Shown here: one piece after another, positions 1 to 12,500 of the stretch | How positions within the stretch are numbered: position 1 is the stretch's first letter | Layout of the letters: each line of letters opens with the position of its first letter | DNA from: Dasyornis broadbenti | Lineage: Eukaryota > Chordata > Aves > Passeriformes > Dasyornithidae | Direction of reading: 5' to 3' | NCBI GenBank assembly: GCA_013397935.1 | Contig: VZRN01004204.1 | Location: 568,581 to 632,580 of the forward strand | Length of the DNA: 64,000 nucleotides | Position numbers and translations under genes: made by a program | Notes under the pieces: generated by a model | Told to the model about the DNA's origin: nothing | What the model saw: only the letters and a program-made list of their open reading frames with translations | Database searches by the model: none

Positions 1-49
<49 letters not shown>

Positions 50-3000
50 CCCTCAGTAAAAACCTCAGTAATACAGTACCAGCATATATCTTGAAAAATT
101 ATCTTTAGGCAAGGTGAAAAAGTAAAGTGAAAATTGAGAAATGAAATGAAGCAAATTTCATGGTAACTGCAGTTACTCAAGTGCATGATAGGCAGCATGG
201 GAGAAAACATGAATGCAATTATTTGACAGCTTGGCTACAAGGCAACGAAGACTTGTGTCACTGTTAAAGCTGAGGGGAAAAAATCTGGGATATCCTTAGG
301 CCTCGAAAGTCCTTGGCAACCAATGGTTTTATATCTAATACATAGGATCCATAGGAAAAGATGCAAAGGGAGAAATGGCAGAGTCAAAGCAACAATCCGG
401 AAAAATAAGTTGTGCAGCTCTAATTGGTCTGGCACAAGTCAGCAAGGTTGCTTTGCTCTAGGCAAAATAAGCTGATGATGCAGCACTGAAGGCAAGCATA
501 AAAATTTTTACCTGCAAGGGTGAAAAGTTGTAGCTGAATTTGAGAAGCAAAAAACAGGCAACATTTAGAGAAGATTCAAGAATGAGAACCTGAAGAAAAA
601 ACTGTGCCGAAGAGTGCCCAGAGAAACACAGTCCCGAAGACCATAATGCTCACCCGCTGAGACAAGAAGTTGAAAAATAAGGGGTTTTTTAGTTAAATAG
701 TACATATGCTGATACACAGGTGAGGGCAAGGGAGCAATTGTAAGGCCAAATAACTATTTTCCTTGTAAATAATAGCAGAGAGGCAGAAAGGTAGGTTTGT
801 GAGAGCCAAACGTAAGTGAGCAGTCTTGTTCCACTGCACATGCACAGTCATATTTCTATTCTAGACAGAGTGAAAGTACATGTATGCATATAGCACAGGG
901 TAGCTCAGTGTGGGCACTTGGGTAGCGTGGTCTAAGGGCTCCACCCATTCTCTCAAGTTTTGGATTTTTTTAACTTGAAGTAAGGCAGAGTTACTTCCAT
1001 TCATGTCATCCTTCATGACTATCTGGTTTTAATGACTGTTAATGTCTTAGCATTTAAAAATCTCTATCAGCAACTTTACATTAAAAAGCCAAACTTTTTA
1101 ATGTTTTGTCTTCATAGTGATGTGATATTCAAGATTGTCTTCTGTCATCACTAGCCACTAGTATAAGAACTGATGAATAATTCGGTTGCTCACACACATC
1201 TCACTTTCTCTTAGTTCTGAGTAGTTACACATCAAGTCTTTTTTCTCTGCTTTTCTGCCTCCTAATCCTCTTAAAGAACTTACTCAGAGTGATTTGGTAG
1301 TCTGATCTTATTTTTTCTTTTTAATGTGGTTCATCTGATTCTCTCAACTATCCAGGTTTACATTATTTTCGTTGGCCTTGCAGGACTGCATATTTTAGAC
1401 CATTCAGGTCTTTTGACCATTCAGGTCTTTTTTGCATTTTTCTTTCTTTTTGCCTCTCTTACACATGGGAAAAGAACTACCTAGGTAGAAACAGCAGGTT
1501 AAACATAGCTTCTACCAGCCTTCTGCAACATAGTTAATTAGTCTATATGTTATGTCTAAAGACTTAAATTTGTTAACTCATGAGTTCATAGTTGAAGCAT
1601 TAGAATGACCAGGGTTTATACAGCAATATCCATCTCTTTCAATTGCATCACTATCAACACTTTTCATTTGGAAAAGGTCTATTGTACTGCACAGGCTAAT
1701 AACGTTAAACCTCTCAAACCCATGTCCCGAAACGCAGTGAGCACTCTCCAAAGCCATTTTTGGTGAAATGGTGCCCTCTTGTAGCAGAAATCGCTAACTA
1801 CAAGAACAGCGGCTTTGTAAACACATAATTGGCAATCCAAATAGTTGATCTCAGGCATTTGTTTCAGATCATTATTTACAATACTACAAAATTGACACAT
1901 TTAGAGAGTTATTTTGAAAGATTTTTTTTCCCCTAAATCTCATTTACAAACAGTATTGCTCTTAGCCAGAATATAAATTACTTTCAGCACCTCACAAGTT
2001 AGTCAAGACCACTCTTAGGAGAAGGTGTCACCCTCTTTGTAGGTTTGATACATATTCTGAGTATTTAGGAGGTCAGGCTATCCAAGTTTCGAGAAAAGAA
2101 CTGACAATTATGCAAGAATTCTCTGCTGAGCAAGTTGTTTGGGATAAAGAACAATTTCTCAGATGCTGATTTTTTTTACTTCTCATCTCCTGCGAAAATC
2201 TCGCACCCATTCATCGAGACATTCTGACTCCTCATTCTCAGTCCCTCAGCAGAAGCAGCTCACACTGCCTGCCAACAAGAAAAAGAACACAAATGGGGGC
2301 AAAGATACAGGTACAAACATTTTTCAGCTTAACACGACATCTGGGTGATGCCAGGAAACCCGCATCCACTGCCACAGCCACTCACTTGGTGCCGCAGAGC
2401 AGAACTGCACAGTAACACTGCCCTTGCCATGGGGGCCTCTGCTGTCCCCTGGGGACTTGCCATCCCTTAAACGCCTGTGCTTCATTTTCTCCCAGAACTG
2501 AACAAAATGAATACAGATAGCCATGTGACTCATGTTTTTTGAGCCACACAAGAAAATTGGATTAAGGCTTTTTATAATACTTTGTATAATAACACCAATT
2601 CTATACCTAGTATTTATTCTTCATTAGGATCATTCATTGGTAGCATTCTGCTACTGTGGTGTTAAACGTGAATTGATTGTGACAAGCATTTTGAAGATGC
2701 CTTTTTACTGTTCAAATATGTATTATTACAAACATTCAATTTCTTCATATTTTTTTTCTTTTGCTTCCAGAAAACTCTTTTTATTCTTCTGTCATCTGGT
2801 TGAGGCAAGGAGAGGGTGCAGGAGGTGCTTTCAGGTTTGGTTTTGTCTGATTTACTTCCTAAACCTCACTTTTTACTAAAAAAGCTTTTCTTTTCTTAAG
2901 ATAGGAAGATAGTATGTCTGTGTATTGCAGGGAAAGCAGGACTAATTTTACCTTCACTCATGAGCATGCTCTCTAATCTTGTTTTAGAAGTCCTTGGTCT

Positions 3001-5427
3001 GTGACGTCAATACCAATTAGCATGAGCAAAAAGCATGTTAATCTGTGGACAATCTTGCTAATAATAGCAGGGCAGGGAAAAGTCCATGTATTTCACATAG
3101 AAAACACAGAGAAGGGACTCAGATTACCACCTAATCCCATCCACTCTTTGCATACTTCCTGTTGTTTCTGGGTTGTCACCTTCCCACTTCCATCATTAAT
3201 ACAGGGCTAAACAGAATGAAGTGCTACAGTGTCAGTGCAGCCTGGTATTTAAATAAACACAGAGATCTGCCTAACAGCTTGGATCTAACAACCCAAAGTA
3301 AAGTTCACAGGCCTGAGCCAGGGTTAACCAGTATTTTAGGGCATGAGCTCCATCTGTGTCATGCTCTGTATGCCTACATGAAGCAGCATCTTTAAATGTC
3401 ATCACGTTCTTTCTGGCTTTGAAAAATCACCTTATTCATTGATATTTGGATGCAAACTTCCTGCAAAAACAGAGAAACACGAAAAGCTCCATGCTTTAAT
3501 AGCACAAAGTTTACTTCTGCTATTTAGCATTTCCACCTCATTTTTTCTATGCTGTATTTCTGGGTAATAATCCAGTGGATTAAAAAAAAAAAATCTTTTT
3601 GGTTGAAAATAAACTTTTGTTGAAGTGAACTTATAATTACTGTACGATTTCATGTGACAAGTTAAGCAACAATCTAGAAACAAGAAAGGGAGGTGTGCAA
3701 AATCTTCTTCTTCCTAAAATTAATTTCCCTCCCGCCTTTTTAGGTAGTATGAAATTAATATGATACTGCTAAAAAGAGAATAATCCTGTCATTGAACTGT
3801 TGGTAGTCAAGTCTTCACATGTTACTCTTGTACAGGCAAGATTTTCTACAAAGGACATCAAATAACTCCATTTTAGTTGGGTGATTTTAGCAACCACAGC
3901 TTCCAGACTTCTACACTGCAAAATCTGTTGCGCATCAGCCAAACTTTCACAGAATGTGTTTTGTATAGCACAATTTTCTCTTGCCATCCTCAGCAACACT
4001 TTTGAGTCCAGCCACAAAGGAACAATCGGATGACAGACGGATGATCAAGACAAAAGACAGGTTTCACATCCTCCTGAGAAACCCCCAAACCCCAGCTTCT
4101 TGCCACGGTTTCTCTAAGGGGATTTCACACTGAATCAGATCCTCTCTGAGGACCTGCTTTTTTAAAATGACCAATCAGGAAGAGAGGAAGACAATTTTAG
4201 CCTTCCTTGGCTTCTTGGGTGAGAGAGATAACAGTACGTTTATGGCAGCCCAAGCAGCACACAATCATAAAAATTGCCTAAGCAAAGGTATGAGTTTTTG
4301 GTTTTTAATATTAGCCTGCAAAAATACATCAAAAGAACACATAACTGGAAATCTAACATCACTTTGCACCATCTCCAAAAACTGTAAAAACTCTCTCTTA
4401 CAAAAGGCAGTTGTGTTCACATCTGAGTGTCTCAGGGATGTGTTTGGTCCTACAGCACTGTAACATAAGAGCTATTATATAAACCTGAAGAGGAAGATCC
4501 CCTTTATTTATACATCTGTTTAGCAAATCTAGATAGGGATAAGAAACTTGGACATTCTGCTTTCTATGGAAAGCTGTACAAACTGAATCCTCCTTTTTTT
4601 CAGCAAGTATGTTGAATAAAGTATTTCAAACTAGTAATGACTATGAAGCTTCTATTAGAGACTCCCATAAGCTAAGGAGTGAATTCCATTGCTGTAGAGG
4701 TTCAATCTCAACATCTTCTTTATTTCTTTCACTAGAGTGTATATGCATAAATATAAATTACATTAATCTTAAAATATTTCTCTCACTAAAGGAAAGCACT
4801 TGTCAATCTGTTCCTTCTACTATTGTTTCACCAAAGAGCTTTCAGAAGTATTATCCCAGGTATTCGATCTGTCTTTGCTTCTCCAGTCCTCTGGACTCTG
4901 CTAAAGTTCTCAGGAGTCCCTCCTCTCTACCACGTGCTCAATGAAAGCATTCAAACACGTCACCAGTTTCAAAAGGGACCACTCAGACCTTTCAAATGAG
5001 CCTCCTTACAGACAACTTCTCTAATCCAACTTCTGATCTGAATCTCATCTCACTTATACCAGGCAAGTACATGAAATAACTACCACGATAACAATAAAAT
5101 GTTGCCACAGAGTAGCTCCACTGCATTTAACCTCAGAAATAGCTGTACTGAATTTTGCTGAAGTTCCCTCTCCCAGCACTTTTCTCCCAAGCAAATCAGC
5201 AACACATCAACTCTTCCCAGGAAGTATGCAAACCTTTTCACAACATATACCTTGCAAAAAAAAAAAAACTTTTAATATCTGAAGCTGAGCCTGGATCACA
5301 TTTTGGAAGCCTGAGACAACTCCTCCCCTCTTTATTAGCATTAGTTACTTGTGAAGTCACCGCTGCTCACTACAGTTACACCAATCACAGAAAAACACAA
5401 ACTTACGCAGGCGGGAATAAAACTCAC
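1..5427 (-). other. CCSER1: CCSER1 downstream intron (part)
   Basis: Starts with donor GTGAGT at 5427-5422 and runs out of the window. I looked on the minus strand for the next CCSER1 exon, expected to be acidic (Asp/Glu/Leu-rich), and did not find it. The window opens with an almost pure A tract (1-49). A 17-base unit is repeated twice in tandem at 1398-1431. The short open frames here have no recognisable product. No CR1 fragment was seen. Confidence 0.8.
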
Positions 5428-5615
5428 CATGCTGTTCATTTTGGAAGAGGACGAGCTTGCTCTCTGCTTCCGTAGGCTGTTAAGTTCTTCTGCATTTCCA
5501 TCCTTTGGTTTTATGATCAGCCGGCTGCCCCCAGCAGTGCCTTCTGAAGAGGACCTCAGTCGTTTCTCGATAAATCTGCCTTCCCGGTAAGGACTGAGAC
5601 TATTGGCAAGATCAA
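5428..5615 (-). CDS. CCSER1: CCSER1 second coding exon (63 codons)
   Basis: This exon continues CCSER1 directly. It begins after acceptor TTTGTAG (AG at 5617-5616). The single G left by the previous exon plus TT makes Val, and 188 more bases give 63 complete codons. The end is phase 0 at ATG|GTGAGT (5428|5427), an excellent donor. Readable family motifs are LSPYREGRFIEKRLRSSSEG near the start of the exon, then IIKPKDGNAEELNSLRKQR, then a five-Ser run followed by KMNSM. These match the conserved middle of vertebrate CCSER1, where the human protein continues into an acidic stretch. That following exon was not found at 1-5427. The open plus-strand frame over the same bases is only a shadow. The match is strong despite the short length because phase, splice sites and motifs all agree. 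Confidence 0.95.
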
Positions 5616-8229
5616 CTACAAAGGCAGAAGCAATCAGCAGTCATTACAGGGAATTGCTCTCTACAAATACTTTCTTAATCAGAACAGTGCTTTGCTTGAA
5701 ATGCATACATTGAAAGGGTATCCCATGAGAAATGTTCTGTAGAATGCAGACCATGCTTATCTAGATAAAAGTGTCACCTGGGCCCCCAGTGCACTGTTCA
5801 GCCCCAATGACAGGCATGCTCAGCACACTACAGCCCAGTTCATGGCTCCTCATAGAATCCAGAAGGACTCTTTGCTCCATCCTTTTCTTTCTCCCTTCAT
5901 CACAGGACACTGCCAAATTGCTGGCCAGTAAAATCCACCAGAGAAACTATCACTTGTCCAGTGGTGCCAAAATCCAACCTGCCTTACCCTGTGCCCAAAG
6001 GCAAGTCCAGCTTTTGAAGCGCCAAGTCACAACTTTGTTATCCCTGCATAGGACAGGGAAGCACATTGGTTTCCATTTCTGTTCAGCATTCCTAGTTTAG
6101 CCTTGCACCTGCGCCGTCCAAACTCAGCCTGCAGGCAGCAGGCAAAATCCCAGTCCAGTTAAAACAACACATCAGAAAAGAGCAGAAAAAAATACATTTT
6201 GACATGTTAGGGCAAGTTTAGAGATGGGGAAAGATAAAAGCATAATAGCATAATAAATGTCACACATACAGAAAATCTTATCTTCTTTTGCATTCTGCAA
6301 CAAAAGAGACATTTTCTCTAAGGGTTCTCAAAAAAAAAACGTATCACATTAAAAAATGTAAAGGTATGCTAAGAAATATATGGCACATCAAACCTGTTCA
6401 TACATTAATGTCACATTCACAATGCTATCTATAATGATATCAGCTAAGAGACCAGGTATAGAAGAGAAAATATCTACTACCAAAGAAATTGCACAGAAAT
6501 ATTTTGTATTCACATCTAGGTTTAAATACTGTTTTAGAAAACCCAATGTACAAACCAGTCTGTTTGCAACTGATGTAACTACTTATAACCGTATCTTAGT
6601 GAATGCCATGTAAGCTTTTTCTGTATTTGCTTCATTTCATATGGCAGAATTTTATCTTTTTTTCACTGGTTCCTTTGTATGCTCGGCCAATTTCTGATTT
6701 GAAATACATGCTTCATCACACAAGTAAAAAAAAAAAAATTATTTTGAATAGCGCTAAAAAAACCATAACAATTAATCATCAACTTTTATATAGTGCAATA
6801 TTAGCTCTAGTGTTTCTGTGAACATGAATCCAATTTACAAAAATCTCTCTACCACAATTTCAACTCCCATTAGCTGCTTTCCTGAAATACCTGTTAAATA
6901 TCCAATCGCCAATGCTTGAGTTTGAAATGCAGTGGGTATTTCTAAACATCCCTCCAAGCTGTTTTCTTGCTGTCCTGCAGCAAGTGATTGCAAAACATCC
7001 TAGCAAGGCAGATTCCATAGTAAGAGCCCATTCACAGATGAGACAATGTGGCAAGGAAGACAAACTCAGTGTTTAGGACCAGTCATATACACAAACGCGA
7101 GTATTTTTTTCCCAAAAGTGACTATAGTTCTGAGGGAGAAAGGTGCCCTCTGGTGAAAGCTAATTTAGTGGATTAATTTGACTTTATATTGCCATTTATG
7201 TACAAGATATCCAAGCAAGCCTTGCAGTGACTAATAATTCAAAAAGCAAGATTGCTTTTGATTGCTTATAGTCTACATGCCTAGATAGATATCCAAACAA
7301 AATTATGAGTGTGAATTTATATGAGTTTCCTTACAGTCATTCATCTTCTAATACAACCACTATAAATGCTGTCTTATTAACTCACAAATTTTGGCCCACC
7401 GCATTCAGCCTCAGGATTATGCACGAAAGCACCATCATTAAGTTGGCTTGAGAAAATAAACTGTCAGAGATAAATGTCTTCTGACAGGTGTCCTTCACTC
7501 AAGGGCCTGGTACTTTATTTATCTGCATCTCTATAGATTGGGATTTCTAGGCACAGTCTTTCCACTTAATCGTGTTAGTATTTCCAATTACTCATCATAA
7601 GCTGAAGACCCAGTGTGAAATTTAGATGGTAATTAACTCACTCACTTTCATAGATTACAAAATGAGAATTTGGACACTTATTTCAGATGGAAGCAGAAAC
7701 AGGATCTCTCTGACAAAATACCCACTCTGAGCTACTCTATAACATCAGTTGAATAGAGACAGCAAGACTCTAGAAACTTCTCAACCCAGATCAATATAAA
7801 GTAAATTATTATTTCCCATAATCAGACTATAAGAAGGTTTGTTTCTCTGGTCATGTTTCCATCCAAAATTATGCAACTCTACGGCTCAAGTTCAAAATAG
7901 CCATGTCTCAAAAAAATCACAGTTTCAGCCTTTAACAAGAGCTGGGAACTAATGCTTGCTTTCTTAATTCATTTTCTACTACAGCAAAGCATAGCCACGA
8001 ATAGCACAGATGGTTGTTTTCAAACTGTAAAATACAAACTTTAAAAATCATAGATTTTTTTTCTTTAATTCCTATAAGTTTTGGGAGGAGGACATAATTT
8101 GTACTGTTTGAACTTCATAGCTACCACTCGCTATCTACAAAAACACTTTATGACCAAACAATCGTAACAGAAGAAATGAGGCCAGCCCCCCCAAAACACA
8201 CCAAACTCAAAAATGACCATGAGACATAC
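5616..8229 (-). other. CCSER1: CCSER1 intron between the first two coding exons
   Basis: A complete intron of 2614 bases with donor GTATGT at 8229-8224 and acceptor TTTGTAG at 5622-5616. It is short compared with the other introns of this gene. The part next to the downstream exon (about 5760-6130) is richer in GC than the rest and has no open frame I recognise. The remainder is AT-rich with A-runs at 6331-6339 and 6726-6738. I see no repeat family or RNA gene in it. Confidence 0.85.
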
Positions 8230-9544
8230 CTTTAGGATGGTTTGATTCATAACCCTGTTGTGTTTTAAAGGACTGAGGTTCAGAACGTGGAACACTCTTA
8301 GACTCCATTACAGAAATTGTGTCTCTCATGTGCTTGGATGGCGTGCTTTCATCTCTGCTCCCACTCAACCCCCGTGCCTTTGGAGAGAGTGTCACTGGTT
8401 CTTCATTATGCTGTAACATCAAGGTTTCTAAATGTGCATTTGCTGAGTTAATTTTTTCTATGTGCCCGGCATCATTAATATGTAGTCCATTGGCTTGCAA
8501 CAGTACTTTTGTTTGATTAGCAATTGAGGTTTTGAATAAGGTATTGGATTCCACACTGCACGAGCTTGCGTGACTCACAGGAGATACACCAGCAGAATGG
8601 CCAGCATTTTGCACAGTATCTGTTTCCCTCGAAGGAGCAGCAGCAGGATTAAAGAAGATCTGAGAGGTAGAGACATCGTGGCCAAAATCCTCTGTGAGCA
8701 GTGCCCCAGGCCCACTACTGGGCAGGGCATCAGCCTCTGAAACAGAGTCCTCAGTCAGAGCGACAAAGTCCGAGGGGGTCTGGGCAGCCGTGAGGTCAGC
8801 CGAGAGCAGCGGGGACTGCAGGGAGCTGCCCATGCACTCCGTTGTCTCAGCCGAGCATGGAGGAGATGACTTAGCAATCACAGGTTCGCTTTCCACATAG
8901 GATTTAACTTCAAGCAAGCACCTGGGCTGCTGCACAGAGGAAACCGACTGACTCTCTGGAACTGGTTTGGAAAATTTGTAGTGTGATGAAAAAGATTTAG
9001 TGAGAAGTTTTCGTGTGGACTGTTTGACAGAGTATCGGCTCTGCTCTTCTGCAAAGCCTGAATCATCACCCTCATTCTTCCCAGAGCTTATGCAATTTAT
9101 AAAGACATTCTTATTAGCTGAGGGCTCCTTTCCCTTTTCAAAATCGTCTGTCAAAGACCTCGTTATCTTCTTGTTACGTGAGCTGCCAAAGCCAACTGAA
9201 TGTCTTCCTCTGCTTTTTATGTGTTCGTCTAAGCTGAGTTTTTGAAAAGTGCTAAGAGAGGACTGGGCACCATTTGAGATGTTAACATTCTGACTCGCTG
9301 AGTCAGGCTTCTGCTCATTCCCTTTCTTGTTATGGAAGCTAATGGAAGGAGTGCGGAAAATGCTCCGGCGCTTTCCTGTGCTCCCTGAGCTGGAGTTCGT
9401 GCTGGATGGGGAGGAGGTGTGGACACCGATGGCATTAGCAGAAGAAGGCGAGGAAGGTAGGGAGTCGTGTCTCCGGCTAACACTTCTCCTGAATATTGGC
9501 AACCGAGATACAAGAGTCGATCGTCTCGATCCTGAGTCCCCCAT
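8230..9544 (-). CDS. CCSER1: CCSER1 first coding exon (N-terminal 438 codons plus one base)
   Basis: Coiled-coil serine-rich protein 1 (FAM190A), a poorly understood protein; human work links its loss to defects in cell division. The translation begins MGDSGSRRSTLVSRLPIFRR and matches the vertebrate family closely over residues 1-190 (basic Ser/Arg start, SSPSSTNSSSGSTGKRRSIF near residue 50, RGRHSVGF near 113, KNVFINC near 145, GDDSGF near 158). A less conserved acidic and Ser-rich part follows, including SSLQSPLLSADLTAAQTPS near 240. The start is well supported: an in-frame TGA lies 24 bases upstream at 9571-9569. The exon ends at 8230 after AAA-G, followed by donor GTATGT (8229-8224), so the next exon is entered in phase 1. 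The open frame runs on to 8207, but those last 7 codons are intron. No frameshift or stop interrupts it. Recognition is from memory of the family; confidence is high. Confidence 0.96.
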
Positions 9545-9587
9545 CAGGGCACAAAGGATCCGTGGTCTTCACAGCCAACAAAATAAC
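9545..9587 (-). other. CCSER1: CCSER1 5' UTR part of the start-codon exon, with splice acceptor
   Basis: The exon appears to start at 9587, just after a pyrimidine-rich tract ending CTCTCAACCCAG (AG at 9589-9588). The 43 bases before the start codon contain an in-frame TGA (9571-9569), which rules out a coding extension within this exon. The start context is moderate: C at -3 and G at +4. The acceptor is inferred from consensus only; another AG nearby could be used. Confidence 0.75.
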
Positions 9588-12500
9588 CTGGGTTGAGAGA
9601 AAAATAAAGGGATGGGGGGAACGAAGATAAATTATTCAGCCTCAAAGACCACTCAAAAAGACTCTTCAGTCAGCCTAAATACATCAGATGTCACCATCAA
9701 TTTGTTGCACACATGTCACTGAAGACTTTTAGAATTTCAAAGCAATATTCACTGAAAATGCAGCAACTGAGCAAAGATGTAGCTCCAAATATCCCACAGA
9801 TGAAAGATACAACTTTATATATGGCATTGCACAGCAAAGATTACACTGGTAACAGTATAAAATCTAAATGCCAGAAGATATACAAATGTATCACCCATAT
9901 GTCCTTGTTTTGTAAATCCATCGGACAAGTCTTCTTATAAACTGTAAGGTCTCCTAGAAGACACCTGATTTTTTTATAATCTGAGTAGAACAAATCATTA
10001 TGTTGCATTTCTAAATACTCAGACTTTTGCAAGAAAGAAGAGGATTTCTATTTTCCAATCTTCAATTAACTTTCATTTGGATTTTAATTACTTTATGTGC
10101 TTCTGTTAAGGCTGTATGTGTCATTTTGCAGTACAGAAAATGATGGCATTGCAGTCCAGCCAAAATAAGCGACACCAAAAATTCTTCCTAAAGAACTGTA
10201 TGTTCAAGGAATTTACTATCAAAATATGGAATCATGTTCCTAGATTTGAACTTAAATGTTTCCTTTGAACACTTCTCTTAAATCTTCTCATAGCCTATTT
10301 GCTTATAATTAGCTAATTTTTCATGTTTTTTGAAATTAGTGAGAAGCATTTCATGCACAGGCACTTCGCATTTTTTATAAATATTTAAGCAATAAAAACT
10401 TATTTTGATTAGCACTATAGATGTACTGGAAGAACATTAATCTTTATGAAATAAATACTAGTACTATTTCCTTTCCATTCTTATTATAATAAACTACCAC
10501 TGAAAAGACAAGACCACAGAGAGAAAGCAATAAAAACATGTAATATATAATGACAAGAAGATGAGAGGCTGTAGGAATAATGCCCAAATGTAACTTCACA
10601 AGCTGCTGGTGTCCAGCACATAAAAATAAAAACTAAGTCATTTATCTAGACAATGTTTGTATGACAAGTGCAAAAACAAAGTAATTCATCTAATGAGCAA
10701 TTTAATATGTGTTATGTGGCCACAACAAGTATCTATGAGCAATATATATATTTAGATAGTGTATACATACACACATACATTCAAATGGAAACAGAATATT
10801 TAACTAGTAATAAAACTACATATAAGTTATATAACCACGAAATAAAGGGTAACAAGAAGGTTCAGAGACTGTTTCTGACTAGACATTGGACTGCACTTTT
10901 GTGCTGCTAACATTTTTTTTTTTAAATGCTAGTACAGCTCCAGTCTGAACATGCAGTGCCAAGCAGCCACACTATTCACAAGCACCACAAGTCAATAAGC
11001 AATTTTGTGTTTCAGAATGAGAAAAACAGCTTGGGAATAGTCACTAATTGCTAGAAGTGGTCTCTGATGGCAAGCTAAAGCCGGACCTAGACAATGCCCA
11101 GGTTCTGTGACTGAAACTCCAATTTGAATTCAGTCTTACTGGGGCAAAACTGACAATACAGGACCACACAGAGTTACCAGAATCACTTTACATCCAACAA
11201 TGAACTGAAGCACAGCCAGCTGTTCCATTTCACTGACAGGTATGAAAGTTTGTATTTAGACCACTGTGTCAGAGCAACCACAGAGGGGACAGCGCAGAGA
11301 AGCCGAGGCCCTGCGAGCTCCCACAGGATCCCAGCTTGTTCACCTGTCCACAACTCTACCTACTGAAAATGGCCTTTCAAAAGCCCCATGCAAACCTCTC
11401 CATCCTTCCTCTACAAGCTTCTCTGGCTTCTTTAACCATTTCAAGACCCAGCTGTGCTGGGGTTTCTTTGCTGCAGGCTTACTGGTATGTGTGGATAAGC
11501 ATGCACACACAAGGTTTTTAGAGATTGTGAAGGTTCTTCCCTGTATTTTAAGGAGAGATCATAATTGCTGTAAAAAGACTTTAAAATGCAGTTTTAAAAC
11601 AGCAGTAGATGAACAAAGTATTTTTTTAATATGTTACATCTCTGTAGACATCTTATGGTAGTATAAAACATCTGCTGTCACTGTTCTCTCTCCTGCCCAC
11701 AACTTCATTGTCAGTTCTCTGAAGAACAAGCCATCCTAATTTATAATTATGAAATTGTCCAAGTTGACAGCAGAAGTAAGCAAAAAACTGAGCAAAAAAG
11801 CACACTCTGTAACTTGCCCTGGAAATACCAAGGCTGTGCCTAAATAATAAAGATTATTCCTAAGGACTGACCATGAATAAACATAGCCTTAGCTTTCCAG
11901 GTGGTAATGAATTTTAATAGAATACATGCCTCTAATGGCAGATAACAAAACGGCCTTTATTTAGTAATTCTTCCTTTTCTGTCTCTTGAATGAAGAACAC
12001 ACATAAACTGTCAGCATTTTTCTTGTTGCCTAAGTCGCAGAAATCCTCACCCATAAAATATGAACTAAGTATAATATACTGTTCTTTCTAGGTCTACAAT
12101 AGCTATCAGAGGACATTTCTTAAAACATATACTGTCGTGTACATATACGTGTGCATATATATGCATATATGAATTCTTATGTGCATATGCAGTTTGAATA
12201 CTTCCAATGTTGTGAACATTTTAGTGATGTTTTTAATATTCTTCACACATATCATGCATATATACACACACATTTTGCACTGTTAAACTGCTGAAGTTTA
12301 GCACTGAGTTGAGGTGACAACTTTTCTACTTTCACTGATTTTTTTGCTTACTCCAGAGAAGTTATAAACTGCCATATATGTTCAGAGTAAAATAGGTGGT
12401 GTTTCCTTTCAGTCTCCACACTTAACATGATTATGTGTACTTACAACTTTACAGCAGTAACCCTTACAGAGTGAAATTCACTCCAGATACATCTCCTCTA

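Noticed and set aside
1..5427. Search for the next CCSER1 exon on the minus strand
   Set aside because: No acidic Leu/Asp/Glu-rich coding stretch with splice sites was found; it must lie outside the window.
5351..5590. Plus-strand open frame over the second CCSER1 exon
   Set aside because: Antisense shadow of the real minus-strand exon.
8207..8229. The seven C-terminal codons of the open frame that starts at 9544
   Set aside because: They lie beyond a good GT donor whose phase fits the next exon; they are intron read-through.
11266..11661. 131-codon plus-strand open frame in a locally GC-richer patch
   Set aside because: No recognisable domain and no splice or promoter context; likely chance.
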